A stretch of 64,000 nucleotides of DNA from Mariprofundus micogutta (lineage in GTDB: Bacteria; Pseudomonadota; Zetaproteobacteria; Mariprofundales; Mariprofundaceae), in the NCBI RefSeq assembly GCF_001895085.1, contig NZ_BDFD01000002.1, positions 62,001 through 126,000 on the forward strand. The letters are read 5' to 3'. Shown in pieces: positions 53,265-62,006 of this stretch. How positions within the stretch are numbered: the first letter of the stretch is position 1; each line of letters begins with the position of its first letter. The notes beneath the pieces are model-generated. The model ran no database searches. It was not told the DNA's origin and saw nothing but the letters and a program-made list of their open reading frames with translations. The translations under genes and the position numbers were made by a program.

Positions 53265-53998
53265 CTGCAATGCCACAATATAGCTCCACTCCGGCCCCTA
53301 CTCCGGATGAACTGCTGGAGGAGTACCTGCCATTGGTTCGCTACCACGCAGATCAGTTAATGCGACGCACACCGGACTCGATTGAACTCGATGATCTGAT
53401 CAATGCCGGTGTCATCGGCCTGCTGGATGGCTCCCAGCGATTTGATCAAACCCGCGAAGTACAGTTTAAAACCTTTGTATCCTACCGAGTGCGTGGTGCC
53501 ATGATTGATTATCTGCGTGCATTCGACTGGATGCCACGCGGCTTACGCGATCATGCCAAGGAGATGCAGGGTGCATTTGCCGAACTCGAACAGCGCTATG
53601 GCCGCCCTGCCAGTGAGGAAGAGATAGCCAAACATCTGGAGATAAACATCGATGAATATCGCCAACGGCTGAATCAGGTACGTACCATGTCTGTCGTGCA
53701 TTTTGATGATCTGCCCATTGCAGGCAATCAGGATGAAGATCTGAGCATTCTTGAAACACTGGAAGGCGATCCGGAACTGGGCCCTGAACATCAGAATACA
53801 ATGGCTCAGTTTGTCACACAGCTGGCCGATGCGATCAGCAAGCTGCCTGCGCGCGAAAATGTATTGATTACCCTCTATTATTATGAAGAACTGACCATGA
53901 AAGAGATTGCCCTGATTCTGGGACTGACTGAATCACGTGTATCCCAATTGCATTCGCAGATGGTACTGCGCATGCGCTCACTCATGGGGCTGGCTTAA
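53261..53998 (+). CDS. fliA: Flagellar sigma factor FliA (sigma-28)
   Basis: Directs RNA polymerase to late flagellar genes. The 245-residue protein has region 2 (LPLVRYHADQL, DSIELDDLINAGVIGLLDGSQRFD, FKTFVSYRVRGAMIDYLR), region 3 (EEIAKHLEI) and region 4 (LPARENVLITLYYYEELTMKEIALILGLTESRVSQLHSQ). The start is GTG 53261, in a GTGA overlap with the previous gene; ATG 53270 is possible. FlgM, its inhibitor, is encoded at 59.5 kb. Confidence 0.95.
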   Translation: MTAMPQYSSTPAPTPDELLEEYLPLVRYHADQLMRRTPDSIELDDLINAGVIGLLDGSQRFDQTREVQFKTFVSYRVRGAMIDYLRAFDWMPRGLRDHAKEMQGAFAELEQRYGRPASEEEIAKHLEINIDEYRQRLNQVRTMSVVHFDDLPIAGNQDEDLSILETLEGDPELGPEHQNTMAQFVTQLADAISKLPARENVLITLYYYEELTMKEIALILGLTESRVSQLHSQMVLRMRSLMGLA

Positions 53999-54000
53999 AC

Positions 54001-54483
54001 ATGGAAGCCTTAACTCTGTTCCTCGACCAGTGGCTGAGTCTGGTCATCGATGTTGTGCTGATTATCGGTGTCTTTTTTCTCTGGCTGACCTGGTATCGCA
54101 ATGGCCGCCGCCAGCAATATCTTGAACAACTGCTTGCCAGTACTGCGCAACAGCTCGACGAAGCCACTCAGCATTTGAATCAGGCCACGCAACTGATCTC
54201 CCAGGTGCAGCAGAAAGAGGAGCAACGGCTGGAGTCCAAGGCTGAACCTGTGCAAGCAAAACCGCGTGCAGTCGAAACGACCCGGCCTGAGCCACCTGTC
54301 AAAAAACAGGCTGAAGCGACAAAAAATGCACCGCCCGAAAACAGTTCTCAGGCCACAATGATCCTGCGCATGAAACGTGAAGGTGAAACCCCTGAAGCGA
54401 TTGCCGATCGTCTGGACCTCCCGCTGGCCCAGGTCAAACTGGTACTGAAGATGTACGCCCCATCCAGCAAGTCCGCAGCTTAA
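54001..54483 (+). CDS. DUF2802-type membrane protein
   Basis: A 160-residue protein with a single N-terminal membrane span (about 13-32), a coiled-coil linker rich in Gln and Glu (about 35-80), a Pro/Ala/Lys-rich stretch, and a C-terminal helix-turn-helix-like domain (AIADRLDLPLAQVKLVLKM). Genes of this shape are found after fliA in polarly flagellated bacteria. It starts two bases after the fliA stop. Function unknown. Confidence 0.65.
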   Translation: MEALTLFLDQWLSLVIDVVLIIGVFFLWLTWYRNGRRQQYLEQLLASTAQQLDEATQHLNQATQLISQVQQKEEQRLESKAEPVQAKPRAVETTRPEPPVKKQAEATKNAPPENSSQATMILRMKREGETPEAIADRLDLPLAQVKLVLKMYAPSSKSAA

Positions 54484-54911
54484 TCGTATCCGACCTAATT
54501 CTCCCTCCCAGACAAATCATCAGGACAGATGATTTGCACGTATTACGCCCAAAGGGATGAAGGTCATGGATAACCTGAATGACAAATCTGGGCACCATTG
54601 ACATGAAGAGCTACATCTCAACTCCTAACTGACTCAAACTGGCTGATAGGCGACCCTCGTTAGAGACCTTCCAGCCACCCCAAACTGGGCTCGGACAGGT
54701 AGATGCTGGCAACCATTCGAGATTGATCTGCTTAAGTCCTTCGTAACATCGAAGTAAGCATTCACTGCTATTATTTATTTGCACATGAGTTATTTGCATA
54801 GAGGAAAAAAAGTTCCCTGAAAAGCGGAAAAAAGTTCCCACATAGAAACCGGAAGCATTTTCATAACACCATAAATAGCTGTAATTAAATAACTTTTTTA
54901 AATCCTTTGGC
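54484..54911. other. Noncoding region upstream of flgF with hairpin and tandem repeats
   Basis: A perfect 9-bp hairpin (CAAATCATC-AGGACA-GATGATTTG, 54513-54536) lies 30 bases past the preceding stop and may end that message. Two near-identical elements, GGAAAAAAAGTTCCC (54803-54817) and GGAAAAAAGTTCCC (54826-54839), each with GGAA/TTCC symmetry, lie about 105-130 bases before the predicted sigma-54 start, a good position for enhancer-binding protein sites. The rest holds no convincing gene. Confidence 0.6.
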
Positions 54912-54927
54912 TGGCCGCAATCTTGCA
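54912..54927 (+). promoter_or_regulatory. Sigma-54 promoter of the flgF operon
   Basis: TGGCCGC-AATC-TTGCA keeps the GG and GC at the standard spacing and matches most of the RpoN consensus. Predicted start of transcription is near 54938, leaving a leader of about 29 bases before the flgF ATG, with an AGGAG site in it. Confidence 0.82.
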
Positions 54928-54966
54928 ATAGATAGGCAGGCAAGATTAATAAGGCAGGAGATAACA

Positions 54967-55710
54967 ATGCAACTTGGTTTCTTTATTTCGGGTGGCGCAG
55001 GCCAGATGATGCAAAATCGTCTTGATAGCATCAGTAACAACCTGGCGAATGCGAGCACCGTAGGTTACATGGAGGATCGCACAGCGTTCTCATCCATGTT
55101 TTCCAGCAAGATGGGCCGTGAAGGCATCCCGGACAACACTTCCGCAGCTCACCTATCCATGAACACACAATATACCAGCATCGAACCGGGCTCGATCCGT
55201 AGCACCGGTGGCGAGTTTGATTTCGCTATTCACGGCAAAGCATTTTTCCGCGTACAGATGCAGAATGGTACTGAAGCACTGACTCGTGCCGGTAACTTTC
55301 AGATTGATGCTGAAGGCAACCTGAAGACTCAGAATGGTCATCCGGTTCTGGACAATAATGGTTCAGCCATTCAACTACCACGCGGCGAAGTCAGCGCAAC
55401 GAAAAATGGTACAATCTTTGTCAACGGAGACCCGGTCACTGAACTGGGGCTCTCCATGCTTGTTGATCCGCGTAAAATCCAGAAGAGCGAAGGTGTGCTG
55501 ATTCATACGCCGAAAGAGAATGTCGCTCCGGCGGACAATTCCGTTTCTGTGCATCACCATTCACTTGAAGAGTCGAACGTGAATTCAGTTCTGACCATGA
55601 CAGAGATGATCGCCACCACGCGCGAATACGAATCAATGATGAAAACTTTAGAAAACTATAATCAACAGGCCTCTCTGCTCAATGACAGAGTCGGTCTGGT
55701 TCAGGGATAA
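54967..55710 (+). CDS. flgF: Flagellar proximal rod protein FlgF
   Basis: FlgF forms part of the proximal rod. The 247-residue protein starts at ATG 54967, six bases after AGGAG; the frame is open back to 54907, but that part contains the promoter. It has the rod-protein N-terminus (QNRLDSISNNLANASTVGY), the central FDFAIHGKAFFRVQMQNG and AGNFQIDAEGNL stretch, and a C-terminal MTEMIATTREYESMMKTLENYNQ helix. It is followed 12 bases later by flgG. Confidence 0.93.
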   Translation: MQLGFFISGGAGQMMQNRLDSISNNLANASTVGYMEDRTAFSSMFSSKMGREGIPDNTSAAHLSMNTQYTSIEPGSIRSTGGEFDFAIHGKAFFRVQMQNGTEALTRAGNFQIDAEGNLKTQNGHPVLDNNGSAIQLPRGEVSATKNGTIFVNGDPVTELGLSMLVDPRKIQKSEGVLIHTPKENVAPADNSVSVHHHSLEESNVNSVLTMTEMIATTREYESMMKTLENYNQQASLLNDRVGLVQG

Positions 55711-55722
55711 GGGAGTAGTATT

Positions 55723-56510
55723 ATGATGCGCTCATTATGGACTGCCGCTACAGGCATGGCAGCACAAAGTCTCAACGTGGATGTGATATCCAATAATATT
55801 TCCAATGTGAATACGACAGGTTTTAAACGCGGTCGTGCAAACTTTCAGGATCTGATGTACCAACAGGTGAAAGCGCCGGGTTCAGAAGCAAGTTCTGCCG
55901 GCACACAGCTGCCAACAGGCATTCAGGTCGGCCTCGGTGTACGCGCCGCCAGTGTCGACAGCATCTTCTCTGAAGGCAGTTTCCAGCAGACAGATAATCC
56001 GCTGGATCTGACCATTCAGGGTCGGGGTTTCTTCCAGATCCAGACACCGAATGGTGATACACCTATACCCGCGACGGTAAATTCAGTGTTGATTCAACCG
56101 GACAAATTGTTACCCAGAATGGTGATATTGTATTACCGGGTATCACAGTTCCGGCCGATGCTCAGTCCATTCAGATCTCTCAGGATGGTACGGTCTCCGT
56201 GGTTCAACCCGGCGCAGTTCAGAGTATTATTGGTCAGTTTCAGATTGCCGATTTCATTAATCCGGCAGGTCTGACTCATCTGGGCTCCAACCTCTTTCAA
56301 ACCAGCAACGCCTCCGGCGAAGCTGTGATCGGTAATCCCACCGAAAATGGTCTTGGCTCAATCGGCCAGGGCATGCTGGAGATGTCCAATGTCAGCATGG
56401 TTGAAGAGATGGTAAATCTGATTGCCGGTCAAAGGGCCTATGAAATGAACTCCAAAGCGATCCAGGCTGCTGATGAAATGCTGCAGACTGCGAATAACGT
56501 GAGGAGATAA
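55723..56510 (+). pseudogene. flgG: Flagellar distal rod protein FlgG, interrupted by a single-base frameshift
   Basis: FlgG builds the distal rod. The first part ([20 protein letters not shown] to IQTPNGDT) runs in one frame from ATG 55723; at about 56061/56062 the expected [15 protein letters not shown] continues only in the frame one base later, and runs on to the normal C-terminus (AGQRAYEMNSKAIQAADEML) and stop at 56510. Adding one base restores a 262-residue FlgG of usual length. Unrepaired, the first frame runs on with unrelated residues to 56274. The rest of the operon is intact, so this may be a sequencing error or a recent mutation. Confidence 0.88.
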
Positions 56511-56514
56511 TTCC

Positions 56515-57234
56515 ATGCTTCGCCACCCATTGTCCCGAACCTTGAGCCCTGTTGCTTTGTTGCTGGCCGTGCTGCTACCTGCCTTAATCCTGCCTACGAT
56601 TACTTTGGCAGCGCCGGATGCAACCATGCAGCAATCGCTCAAAAAGTTCTTCGACAATGGCGTGGCGCTGCGTGGCGCAACCGCAGAGTTGATTCGGGTA
56701 GAGAGCTGGCCTCAGACCACCGGTGCTGTCTCCTGGTCCTTGCCCAATCGCCTGCATGGCCATCCCAAACGCTTCTCAATGATCGCCCAGCAGGGTAAAA
56801 AACGCTGGTATGTTCCTGTTCGTGTTCACTGGTGGACCAGGGCCATTGTGATGAAACAGCCCGTTCCGGCACGCAGCTTGCTCTCTAGAGATATGATGAT
56901 CGTAAAACGTACCGATATTGCAGGCCACAGTGGCCACTGGTGGGAAGAAAAATCTGCCCTTGAGGGCATGCGCCTGAATCGTCCACTCAATAAAGATGCA
57001 GTAGTATTAAGCAGTTACGTCAATGTTCAGCCTATGATCAAACGCGGTGACATCGTACAGATCATCCTCGACCTTGGTCACCTGCATGTGCGTGCAGAAG
57101 GGAAAGCTTTGCGCTCAGGCGGCAAAGGTGACCGCCTGCTGGTGCAAAACCTGCGCAGTAAAGAGGTACTTCAGGCCACCATTGAGAACAGGGATACAGT
57201 TCGAGTCCGTTTTAATAATGGGAGACAAGGATGA
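56515..57234 (+). CDS. flgA: Flagellar P-ring assembly chaperone FlgA
   Basis: FlgA helps FlgI polymerise into the periplasmic P ring. The 239-residue product has a signal peptide (to about residue 32) and a C-terminal SAF-type domain: VPARSLLSRDMMIVKR, LNRPLNKDAVVLSSYVN, MIKRGDIVQI and ALRSGGKGDRLLVQNLRSKE. It begins four bases after flgG and overlaps flgH by four. Confidence 0.92.
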   Translation: MLRHPLSRTLSPVALLLAVLLPALILPTITLAAPDATMQQSLKKFFDNGVALRGATAELIRVESWPQTTGAVSWSLPNRLHGHPKRFSMIAQQGKKRWYVPVRVHWWTRAIVMKQPVPARSLLSRDMMIVKRTDIAGHSGHWWEEKSALEGMRLNRPLNKDAVVLSSYVNVQPMIKRGDIVQIILDLGHLHVRAEGKALRSGGKGDRLLVQNLRSKEVLQATIENRDTVRVRFNNGRQG

Positions 57235-57926
57235 AAACCTCGACACTCTTGATACTGATCAGCGCCGCATCACTGCTACTGGCAGGCTGCATGCCACGCG
57301 CCAACAAAGCACTCGATGCAGAGATCGAAAAAGACGTCAATACAGCACTGAGCACCCCTGAAACCGACAACAGTGCCACAGGCTCACTATGGGCTAATGG
57401 CGGTGCCGGTTTCCTGACCGATCCTAAAGCGACCCGCGTGGGCGACCTGGTGACAGTACTGGTTTCCGAAAATGCCAAAGCGACACGATCACTGGGCTCC
57501 AAACAGAGCAAGTCTTCAGATCGCTCTACAAGTATGAATGCCAATATTGCTTATGGAAATGCATTACAGAATGCCAATGTCAGCCCATCCGGCAGTATCG
57601 GTATGAGCAACGGCAAAACCTTTGATGGCTCCGGCTCCACCAATAACTCCGACACACTGACTGCCAGTGTCACATCGGTAGTTACGAAAGTATACCCCAA
57701 CGGAAACATGTACATCGTTGGTAAACGTCAACTGACAATCAACCACGAACCTCAGGAGATCACCTTCACAGGTGTAATCCGCCCGATCGATATTGCATCG
57801 GATAACTCCATCCCTTCAGCAAAAGTGGCACAGGCCAATATCAGCTACGGCGGCACAGGTGCCATCGCCAACACTGCGCATGAAGGATGGGCATCACAGA
57901 CTCTGGATCAGATATGGCCATTCTAA
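57231..57926 (+). CDS. flgH: Flagellar L-ring lipoprotein FlgH
   Basis: FlgH forms the outer-membrane L ring. The 231-residue protein has a lipoprotein signal with lipobox LLAGC (Cys19), SLWANGGAGFLTDPKATRVGDLVTVLVSENAKA, and the C-terminal elements VTSVVTKVYPNGNMYIVG, INHEPQEITFTGVIRP and VAQANISYGGTGAIA. Its stop overlaps the flgI ATG by one base. Confidence 0.94.
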   Translation: MKTSTLLILISAASLLLAGCMPRANKALDAEIEKDVNTALSTPETDNSATGSLWANGGAGFLTDPKATRVGDLVTVLVSENAKATRSLGSKQSKSSDRSTSMNANIAYGNALQNANVSPSGSIGMSNGKTFDGSGSTNNSDTLTASVTSVVTKVYPNGNMYIVGKRQLTINHEPQEITFTGVIRPIDIASDNSIPSAKVAQANISYGGTGAIANTAHEGWASQTLDQIWPF

Positions 57927-59038
57927 TGAAACTTAACCTACCCCGTTCACTCTTCGCACTGCTGGCAGCCTGCATGCTGCTCATGCCGGCCCAGTTGCAG
58001 GCTGAACGTATCAAAGACCTTGCCGATATCGAAGGTGTACGCGGCAATGCCCTGATTGGTTACGGTCTGGTTGTCGGCCTGAACGGCACAGGTGATTCCG
58101 GCACCTCTTCGCCTTTTACTGTTAACAGTATCACCGCGCTGCTGGAAAGGCTGGGTGTGAATGTTCGAGCTGATATCAGTAAAATGAAACCTAAAAACAT
58201 TGCTGCAGTCATGGTCACAACTGAACTGCCTGCTTTTGCCCGTCCGGGTCAGCAACTGGATATCACTGTATCAAGCATCGGCGATTCCAAGAGCCTGAGA
58301 GGCGGCACCCTGCTGGTGACACCCTTGCTTGGCGGTGATGGCAAACCTTACGCTGTTGCACAGGGCGGGCTCTCTATCGGTGGTTTTGCTGCTGCAGGCA
58401 AAGGTGGCAACACCACCAAGAACCACCCTACTGCAGGCCGTATACCCAATGGAGCCCGCGTCGAAAGAGCTGCGCCTCACGGGCTGTATGCCGATCAGGA
58501 GCAGGTTGTCCTGAGTCTGCGCCGTCCCGACTTCACAACTGCCCGCACCATGCAGAATGCAATTAATGCCAAACTCGGTGAAGGCATGGCACGTGCTACA
58601 GACTCCGGCACCATCAAGGTATGGAACCCCAAGGGAAATGCCATTGATCTGATTGCTGATCTGGAACAGATCGATTTGGACATTGACCACAGGGCTGTTG
58701 TTGTCGTGGATGAACGTACCGGCACAATTGTGATGGGTCAGGAAGTGCGCATTGATAAAGTGGCTGTGGCTCACGGTAACATTACAGTCAGTGTCTCGGA
58801 AAATCCGGAAGTTTCTCAGCCGAATGCTTTCGCTGGCGGACAGACCGCAACGGTTGATCGTACCAATGTCGATGTCAGTGAAGATGAAGCCAAGCTGGTA
58901 GTGCTACCCAAACAGGTTTCACTCTCAGAGCTGGTGAGTGCACTTAACGCTGTCGGTGCCACTCCGAGTGATCTGATCGCAGTGCTGCAGGCTATTAAAG
59001 CTGCAGGTGCGCTGCACGCTGACTTAAGGACCATGTAA
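57926..59038 (+). CDS. flgI: Flagellar P-ring protein FlgI
   Basis: FlgI forms the P ring in the peptidoglycan layer. The start at 57926, in a TAATG overlap with flgH, gives a normal signal peptide (LPRSLFALLAACMLLMPAQLQA) and a 370-residue protein. Family stretches are ERIKDLADIEGVRGNALIGY, VVGLNGTGDS, PFTVNSITALLERLGV, ALRRPDFTTA and the C-terminal KQVSLSELVSALNAVGATPSDLI. It is overlapped by flgJ. Confidence 0.95.
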   Translation: MKLNLPRSLFALLAACMLLMPAQLQAERIKDLADIEGVRGNALIGYGLVVGLNGTGDSGTSSPFTVNSITALLERLGVNVRADISKMKPKNIAAVMVTTELPAFARPGQQLDITVSSIGDSKSLRGGTLLVTPLLGGDGKPYAVAQGGLSIGGFAAAGKGGNTTKNHPTAGRIPNGARVERAAPHGLYADQEQVVLSLRRPDFTTARTMQNAINAKLGEGMARATDSGTIKVWNPKGNAIDLIADLEQIDLDIDHRAVVVVDERTGTIVMGQEVRIDKVAVAHGNITVSVSENPEVSQPNAFAGGQTATVDRTNVDVSEDEAKLVVLPKQVSLSELVSALNAVGATPSDLIAVLQAIKAAGALHADLRTM

Positions 59039-59550
59039 TGAAAGATCTCGTCGAATTCACCATCGACAAACTGCTACAGCAGGAGCGTATGCAGAAGCCG
59101 GCAACGGCTCAGCAGCGTGATGAATCGGGCAAGAAATTCAAACAGGTTATGGCAAAACTGCCGGATCATGCAGCCATGCATCGAGTGCCAGGCTCACAAT
59201 TACCGACTGATAACAAAACCAAAGATCCGGCATTGTGGAAAACCAGCCTGGAGCTTGAGGCAATCTTTGTACAGCAGATGATGACCGAGATGCGTAAAAC
59301 GGTGAACAAGTCCGAATTTCTGCCCAGCGGTTTTGCAGAAGATGTACATGGCTCCATGATGGATCAGGCCATTGCTCAGGTCAGTAGCAGACAGAGTAAA
59401 TTCGGTCTTGCCGAATCGATTTACAAACAGCTGGAATCATCTCAAGGACAGGTGAACGGCGAAATTTCTACTCAAGAAATTTCACAAACTGCCGATAAAT
59501 TGAAGATGGCAAATGATTTAAGCCTGGAGGCACGTAAACATGCGCATTGA
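59038..59550 (+). CDS. flgJ: Rod-capping protein FlgJ (rod-binding domain only)
   Basis: FlgJ acts as scaffold for rod assembly. The 170-residue product has the rod-binding domain (ALWKTSLELEAIFVQQMMTEMRKTV, SEFLPSGFAEDVHGSMMDQAIAQ) but no muramidase domain, so the lytic enzyme that opens the peptidoglycan must be encoded elsewhere. It overlaps flgI (TAATG) and flgM by 11 bases. The sigma-28 promoter for flgM lies in its 3' end. Confidence 0.9.
   Translation: MKDLVEFTIDKLLQQERMQKPATAQQRDESGKKFKQVMAKLPDHAAMHRVPGSQLPTDNKTKDPALWKTSLELEAIFVQQMMTEMRKTVNKSEFLPSGFAEDVHGSMMDQAIAQVSSRQSKFGLAESIYKQLESSQGQVNGEISTQEISQTADKLKMANDLSLEARKHAH
59472..59498 (+). promoter_or_regulatory. Sigma-28 (FliA) promoter for flgM inside flgJ
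   Basis: TCAA, a 15-base spacer and a perfect GCCGATAA (59491-59498) match the FliA consensus. The predicted start is near 59505 and flgM begins at 59540. Two copies of the palindrome GAAATTTC lie at 59461-59468 and 59476-59483, the second inside the promoter spacer. This would let FliA raise FlgM output, as in known flagellar circuits. Confidence 0.8.
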
Positions 59551-59830
59551 ACGTAATAGTGGTCCCGGCGGGGTTCAGGGTGGCACAAGTGCTGGTAAAG
59601 CCAAAGGCAAGCGTGCCCCATCCAGTGGTTCAAGCGATTCGGTGCATGTCACTGACTCCGCATCTCTGCGTGAAAAGGCTCAAGTGATGCTGGCCGACAT
59701 GGACGCTGTACGTATGGAACGCATCGAAGAGATCCGTGATGCGCTGGAGAAAGGAACATTCAAATCAGACAGCCGCAAAGTTGCCACCCAGATCGTGTGC
59801 AATGCGCTGGCGGAGCACCCATGGTCATAA
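59540..59830 (+). CDS. flgM: Anti-sigma-28 factor FlgM
   Basis: FlgM binds FliA and blocks late flagellar genes until it is exported through the finished hook. The 96-residue protein has a disordered Gly/Ser/Lys-rich N-terminal half and a C-terminal FliA-binding helix region (VRMERIEEIRDALEKGTFKSDSRKVATQIV). It overlaps flgJ by 11 bases and flgN by 10. Confidence 0.93.
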   Translation: MRIERNSGPGGVQGGTSAGKAKGKRAPSSGSSDSVHVTDSASLREKAQVMLADMDAVRMERIEEIRDALEKGTFKSDSRKVATQIVCNALAEHPWS

Positions 59831-60279
59831 ATCAATTATCCGCCGAAACCATGCAGCAGCTACGCAACATTCTCGAGCAGATGAACAACTATGCTGTGGC
59901 ACTGGAAGAGGTCAGCAAACAGGAGCAGGACGCAATCCATGTTCTCGATTCCGATCGCATCATGCAGTTGAGTGACAGGCGCGTTGCCCTGCACCAGCAG
60001 CTTGCAGCACTGGAAGCTGAATGCCATGGCCTGCTCAGAAGTCAGGGCATTGCAGATGATATGACATTGGCAGTAGTGATTGATATGTATTGCGGCAGCA
60101 ACGCTGCTGATTTTCAAGCCCTCAGGCGCAAGCTGTATGAGCGCATCATACATGTGGATAAATGTACCCAGGATAACCGCTTACACCTGCTTGCAGCGTA
60201 CAATGTGACATCAACAATACTTCAACAGTTGGGACTCTCTCAAAATGAGAGCACTTACAGCAGGAGCACAGTAAAATGA
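59821..60279 (+). CDS. flgN: Export chaperone FlgN for hook-filament junction proteins
   Basis: FlgN keeps FlgK and FlgL unfolded for export. The ATG at 59821 has a GGAG element five bases upstream; the frame extends to 59797 but lies inside flgM. The 152-residue, helical product has the FlgN pattern of long amphipathic helices (LRNILEQMNNYAVALEEVSKQEQ, HQQLAALEAECHGLLRSQG) and ends next to flgK with a four-base overlap. Its position directly before flgK and flgL fits. Confidence 0.87.
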   Translation: MVINQLSAETMQQLRNILEQMNNYAVALEEVSKQEQDAIHVLDSDRIMQLSDRRVALHQQLAALEAECHGLLRSQGIADDMTLAVVIDMYCGSNAADFQALRRKLYERIIHVDKCTQDNRLHLLAAYNVTSTILQQLGLSQNESTYSRSTVK

Positions 60280-62006
60280 TCTTCCCCAGCCTGAATATCG
60301 CGGCCTCGGCCCTGCAGGCTCAGCAGTCGGCCATTGATGTGGTAGCGCATAATATCGCCAATGCAAATACGCCCGGTTATTCGCGGCAGGTTGCCGATAT
60401 CGGTACGCTTTCACCTGAAAAAATCGGCGGAATGTCCTTTGGTCGTGGTGTTCAGATTCAGAATGTTCAGCGCATTATCGACCCGATCATTAACGATGCC
60501 CTGACCAATAACAGCTCGCAGCAGAGCTACTGGGACTCCCTGAATAAGGGCCTGAATGCCGTGGAAAATGTATTCGGCAGCCTCTCCAGCACCGGGCTTG
60601 CAGCATCACTGGATGAATTTTTCCTGGCATGGCAGCAGATGTCCAATAACCCTCAGGATGGTGGCCAGAAATTTAATGTGGCGGCCAAGACAAATACCGT
60701 CATCAATAATATTTCCACCATGAGTACACAGCTGAGCAATGCCCAGAACAGTGCTGATAACCAGATCTCCGATTCGCTTACACAAGCTAATCTGTTGCTG
60801 GATAAAGTGGCTTCACTCAATGCCCAGATCACCCGCCAGGAGAACATTCAGCAGGGTGTTGTCGGAGCAGCCAATGATCTGCGTGATCAGCGGGACACTG
60901 CCCTCAGGGATCTGGCCCAGATTATCCCCATTCAGGTAGTGAACAGCCATGAGAATGGTACGCTTGTACAGTCGACTAACGGTGATTTGCTGGTTCAGGA
61001 TAATACAGCGCGTCATCTGGCACGTGGTACTGTTGGTGCCAATGCCTACGCACCGATTGTGATTCAGGAAACTGGAGCACCCCTCAGCGGAACCTTGAAT
61101 AGCGGTAGTATTGGTGGTCTGGTTGAACTCAGAGACAATAAACTGGGTAGTTACCTGAATCAGATTAACAGCATTGCCAGTAATATGATTTTTGCCGTGA
61201 ATCAAATCCATGCCAATGGCAGCAATGGTGCAGCCATGACCTCGATTACTTCTCAGGAGATCGTCAATGCGGGCCTCGCTTTGAATGATCCGCTGCAAGT
61301 AGCTCCCTTTGCATCCCAGATTCAGACCGGCAGCTTTAAGGTCCACACTTACGATGCTGCAGGCCTCCCAACACCCGCCGGAGGTACGCTGATTAATATC
61401 ACCGCTGGTGTAACCACCATGAATGATGTTGCTACCAGCATTTCAGCTATTCCCGGTGTCACGGCCAGCATAGGTGGTAATGGACAGCTCACCATTGCAG
61501 CGGCAGCCGGATCCAGCTTTGCCCTGTCTGACGACACCAGTAACGTGCTTGCAGCTTATGAGATTAATAATTTCTTCCATGGCTCGACTGCAGGAACGAT
61601 GGAAATCTCGGCAAATATTCAGGCAAGTGCCAACAACATCAATACAGGTCAGGTGGTCTCTGCCACTTCGGCCATTCTGGTTGGCGACAGTACAACAGCG
61701 GTTTCTATTCTGGCACTGCAGGATCAGGCCATTACCTTTGATGGCACCGTATCTTCAAGCCTGCATGACCGTACAACACTGATTTCATCGACATATGGCA
61801 CGGATGTGAATATCTCCAGCCAGCAGTTGCAGTACCGGACCTCAGAAGCTGTCTCCCTGAATAGTCAGAGAGAGTCCATTTCCGGTGTGAATATTGACGA
61901 TGAACTGGTCACCATGATCAAATTCCAGCGCGCATATGAAGCGTCGGCCAAGATCATTACCACTTCCAATCAGATGCTTGATTCACTGCTGGGGCTGATC
62001 CGATGA
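60276..62006 (+). CDS. flgK: Hook-filament junction protein FlgK (HAP1)
   Basis: FlgK joins the hook to the filament. The 576-residue protein has the D0/D1 N-terminal helix region (LNIAASALQAQQSAIDVVAHN, ANANTPGYSRQ), a large variable central part (about 330-480, rich in Thr, Ser and Gly, probably outer-domain) and a C-terminal helix with GVNIDDELVTMIKFQRAYEA and MLDSLLGLI. It overlaps flgN and flgL by four bases each. Confidence 0.95.
   Translation: MIFPSLNIAASALQAQQSAIDVVAHNIANANTPGYSRQVADIGTLSPEKIGGMSFGRGVQIQNVQRIIDPIINDALTNNSSQQSYWDSLNKGLNAVENVFGSLSSTGLAASLDEFFLAWQQMSNNPQDGGQKFNVAAKTNTVINNISTMSTQLSNAQNSADNQISDSLTQANLLLDKVASLNAQITRQENIQQGVVGAANDLRDQRDTALRDLAQIIPIQVVNSHENGTLVQSTNGDLLVQDNTARHLARGTVGANAYAPIVIQETGAPLSGTLNSGSIGGLVELRDNKLGSYLNQINSIASNMIFAVNQIHANGSNGAAMTSITSQEIVNAGLALNDPLQVAPFASQIQTGSFKVHTYDAAGLPTPAGGTLINITAGVTTMNDVATSISAIPGVTASIGGNGQLTIAAAAGSSFALSDDTSNVLAAYEINNFFHGSTAGTMEISANIQASANNINTGQVVSATSAILVGDSTTAVSILALQDQAITFDGTVSSSLHDRTTLISSTYGTDVNISSQQLQYRTSEAVSLNSQRESISGVNIDDELVTMIKFQRAYEASAKIITTSNQMLDSLLGLIR

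Noticed and set aside
54611-54967. 118-codon minus-strand frame in the gap before flgF
   Set aside because: No ribosome site, no recognisable pattern, and it covers the sigma-54 promoter and enhancer-like repeats of flgF.
56199-56510. Separate 103-codon gene after flgG
   Set aside because: It is the in-frame continuation of FlgG after the frameshift, not an independent gene.
60393-60400. GCCGATAT inside flgK as a second sigma-28 promoter
   Set aside because: No TAAA-like element at the required distance and no gene start downstream.
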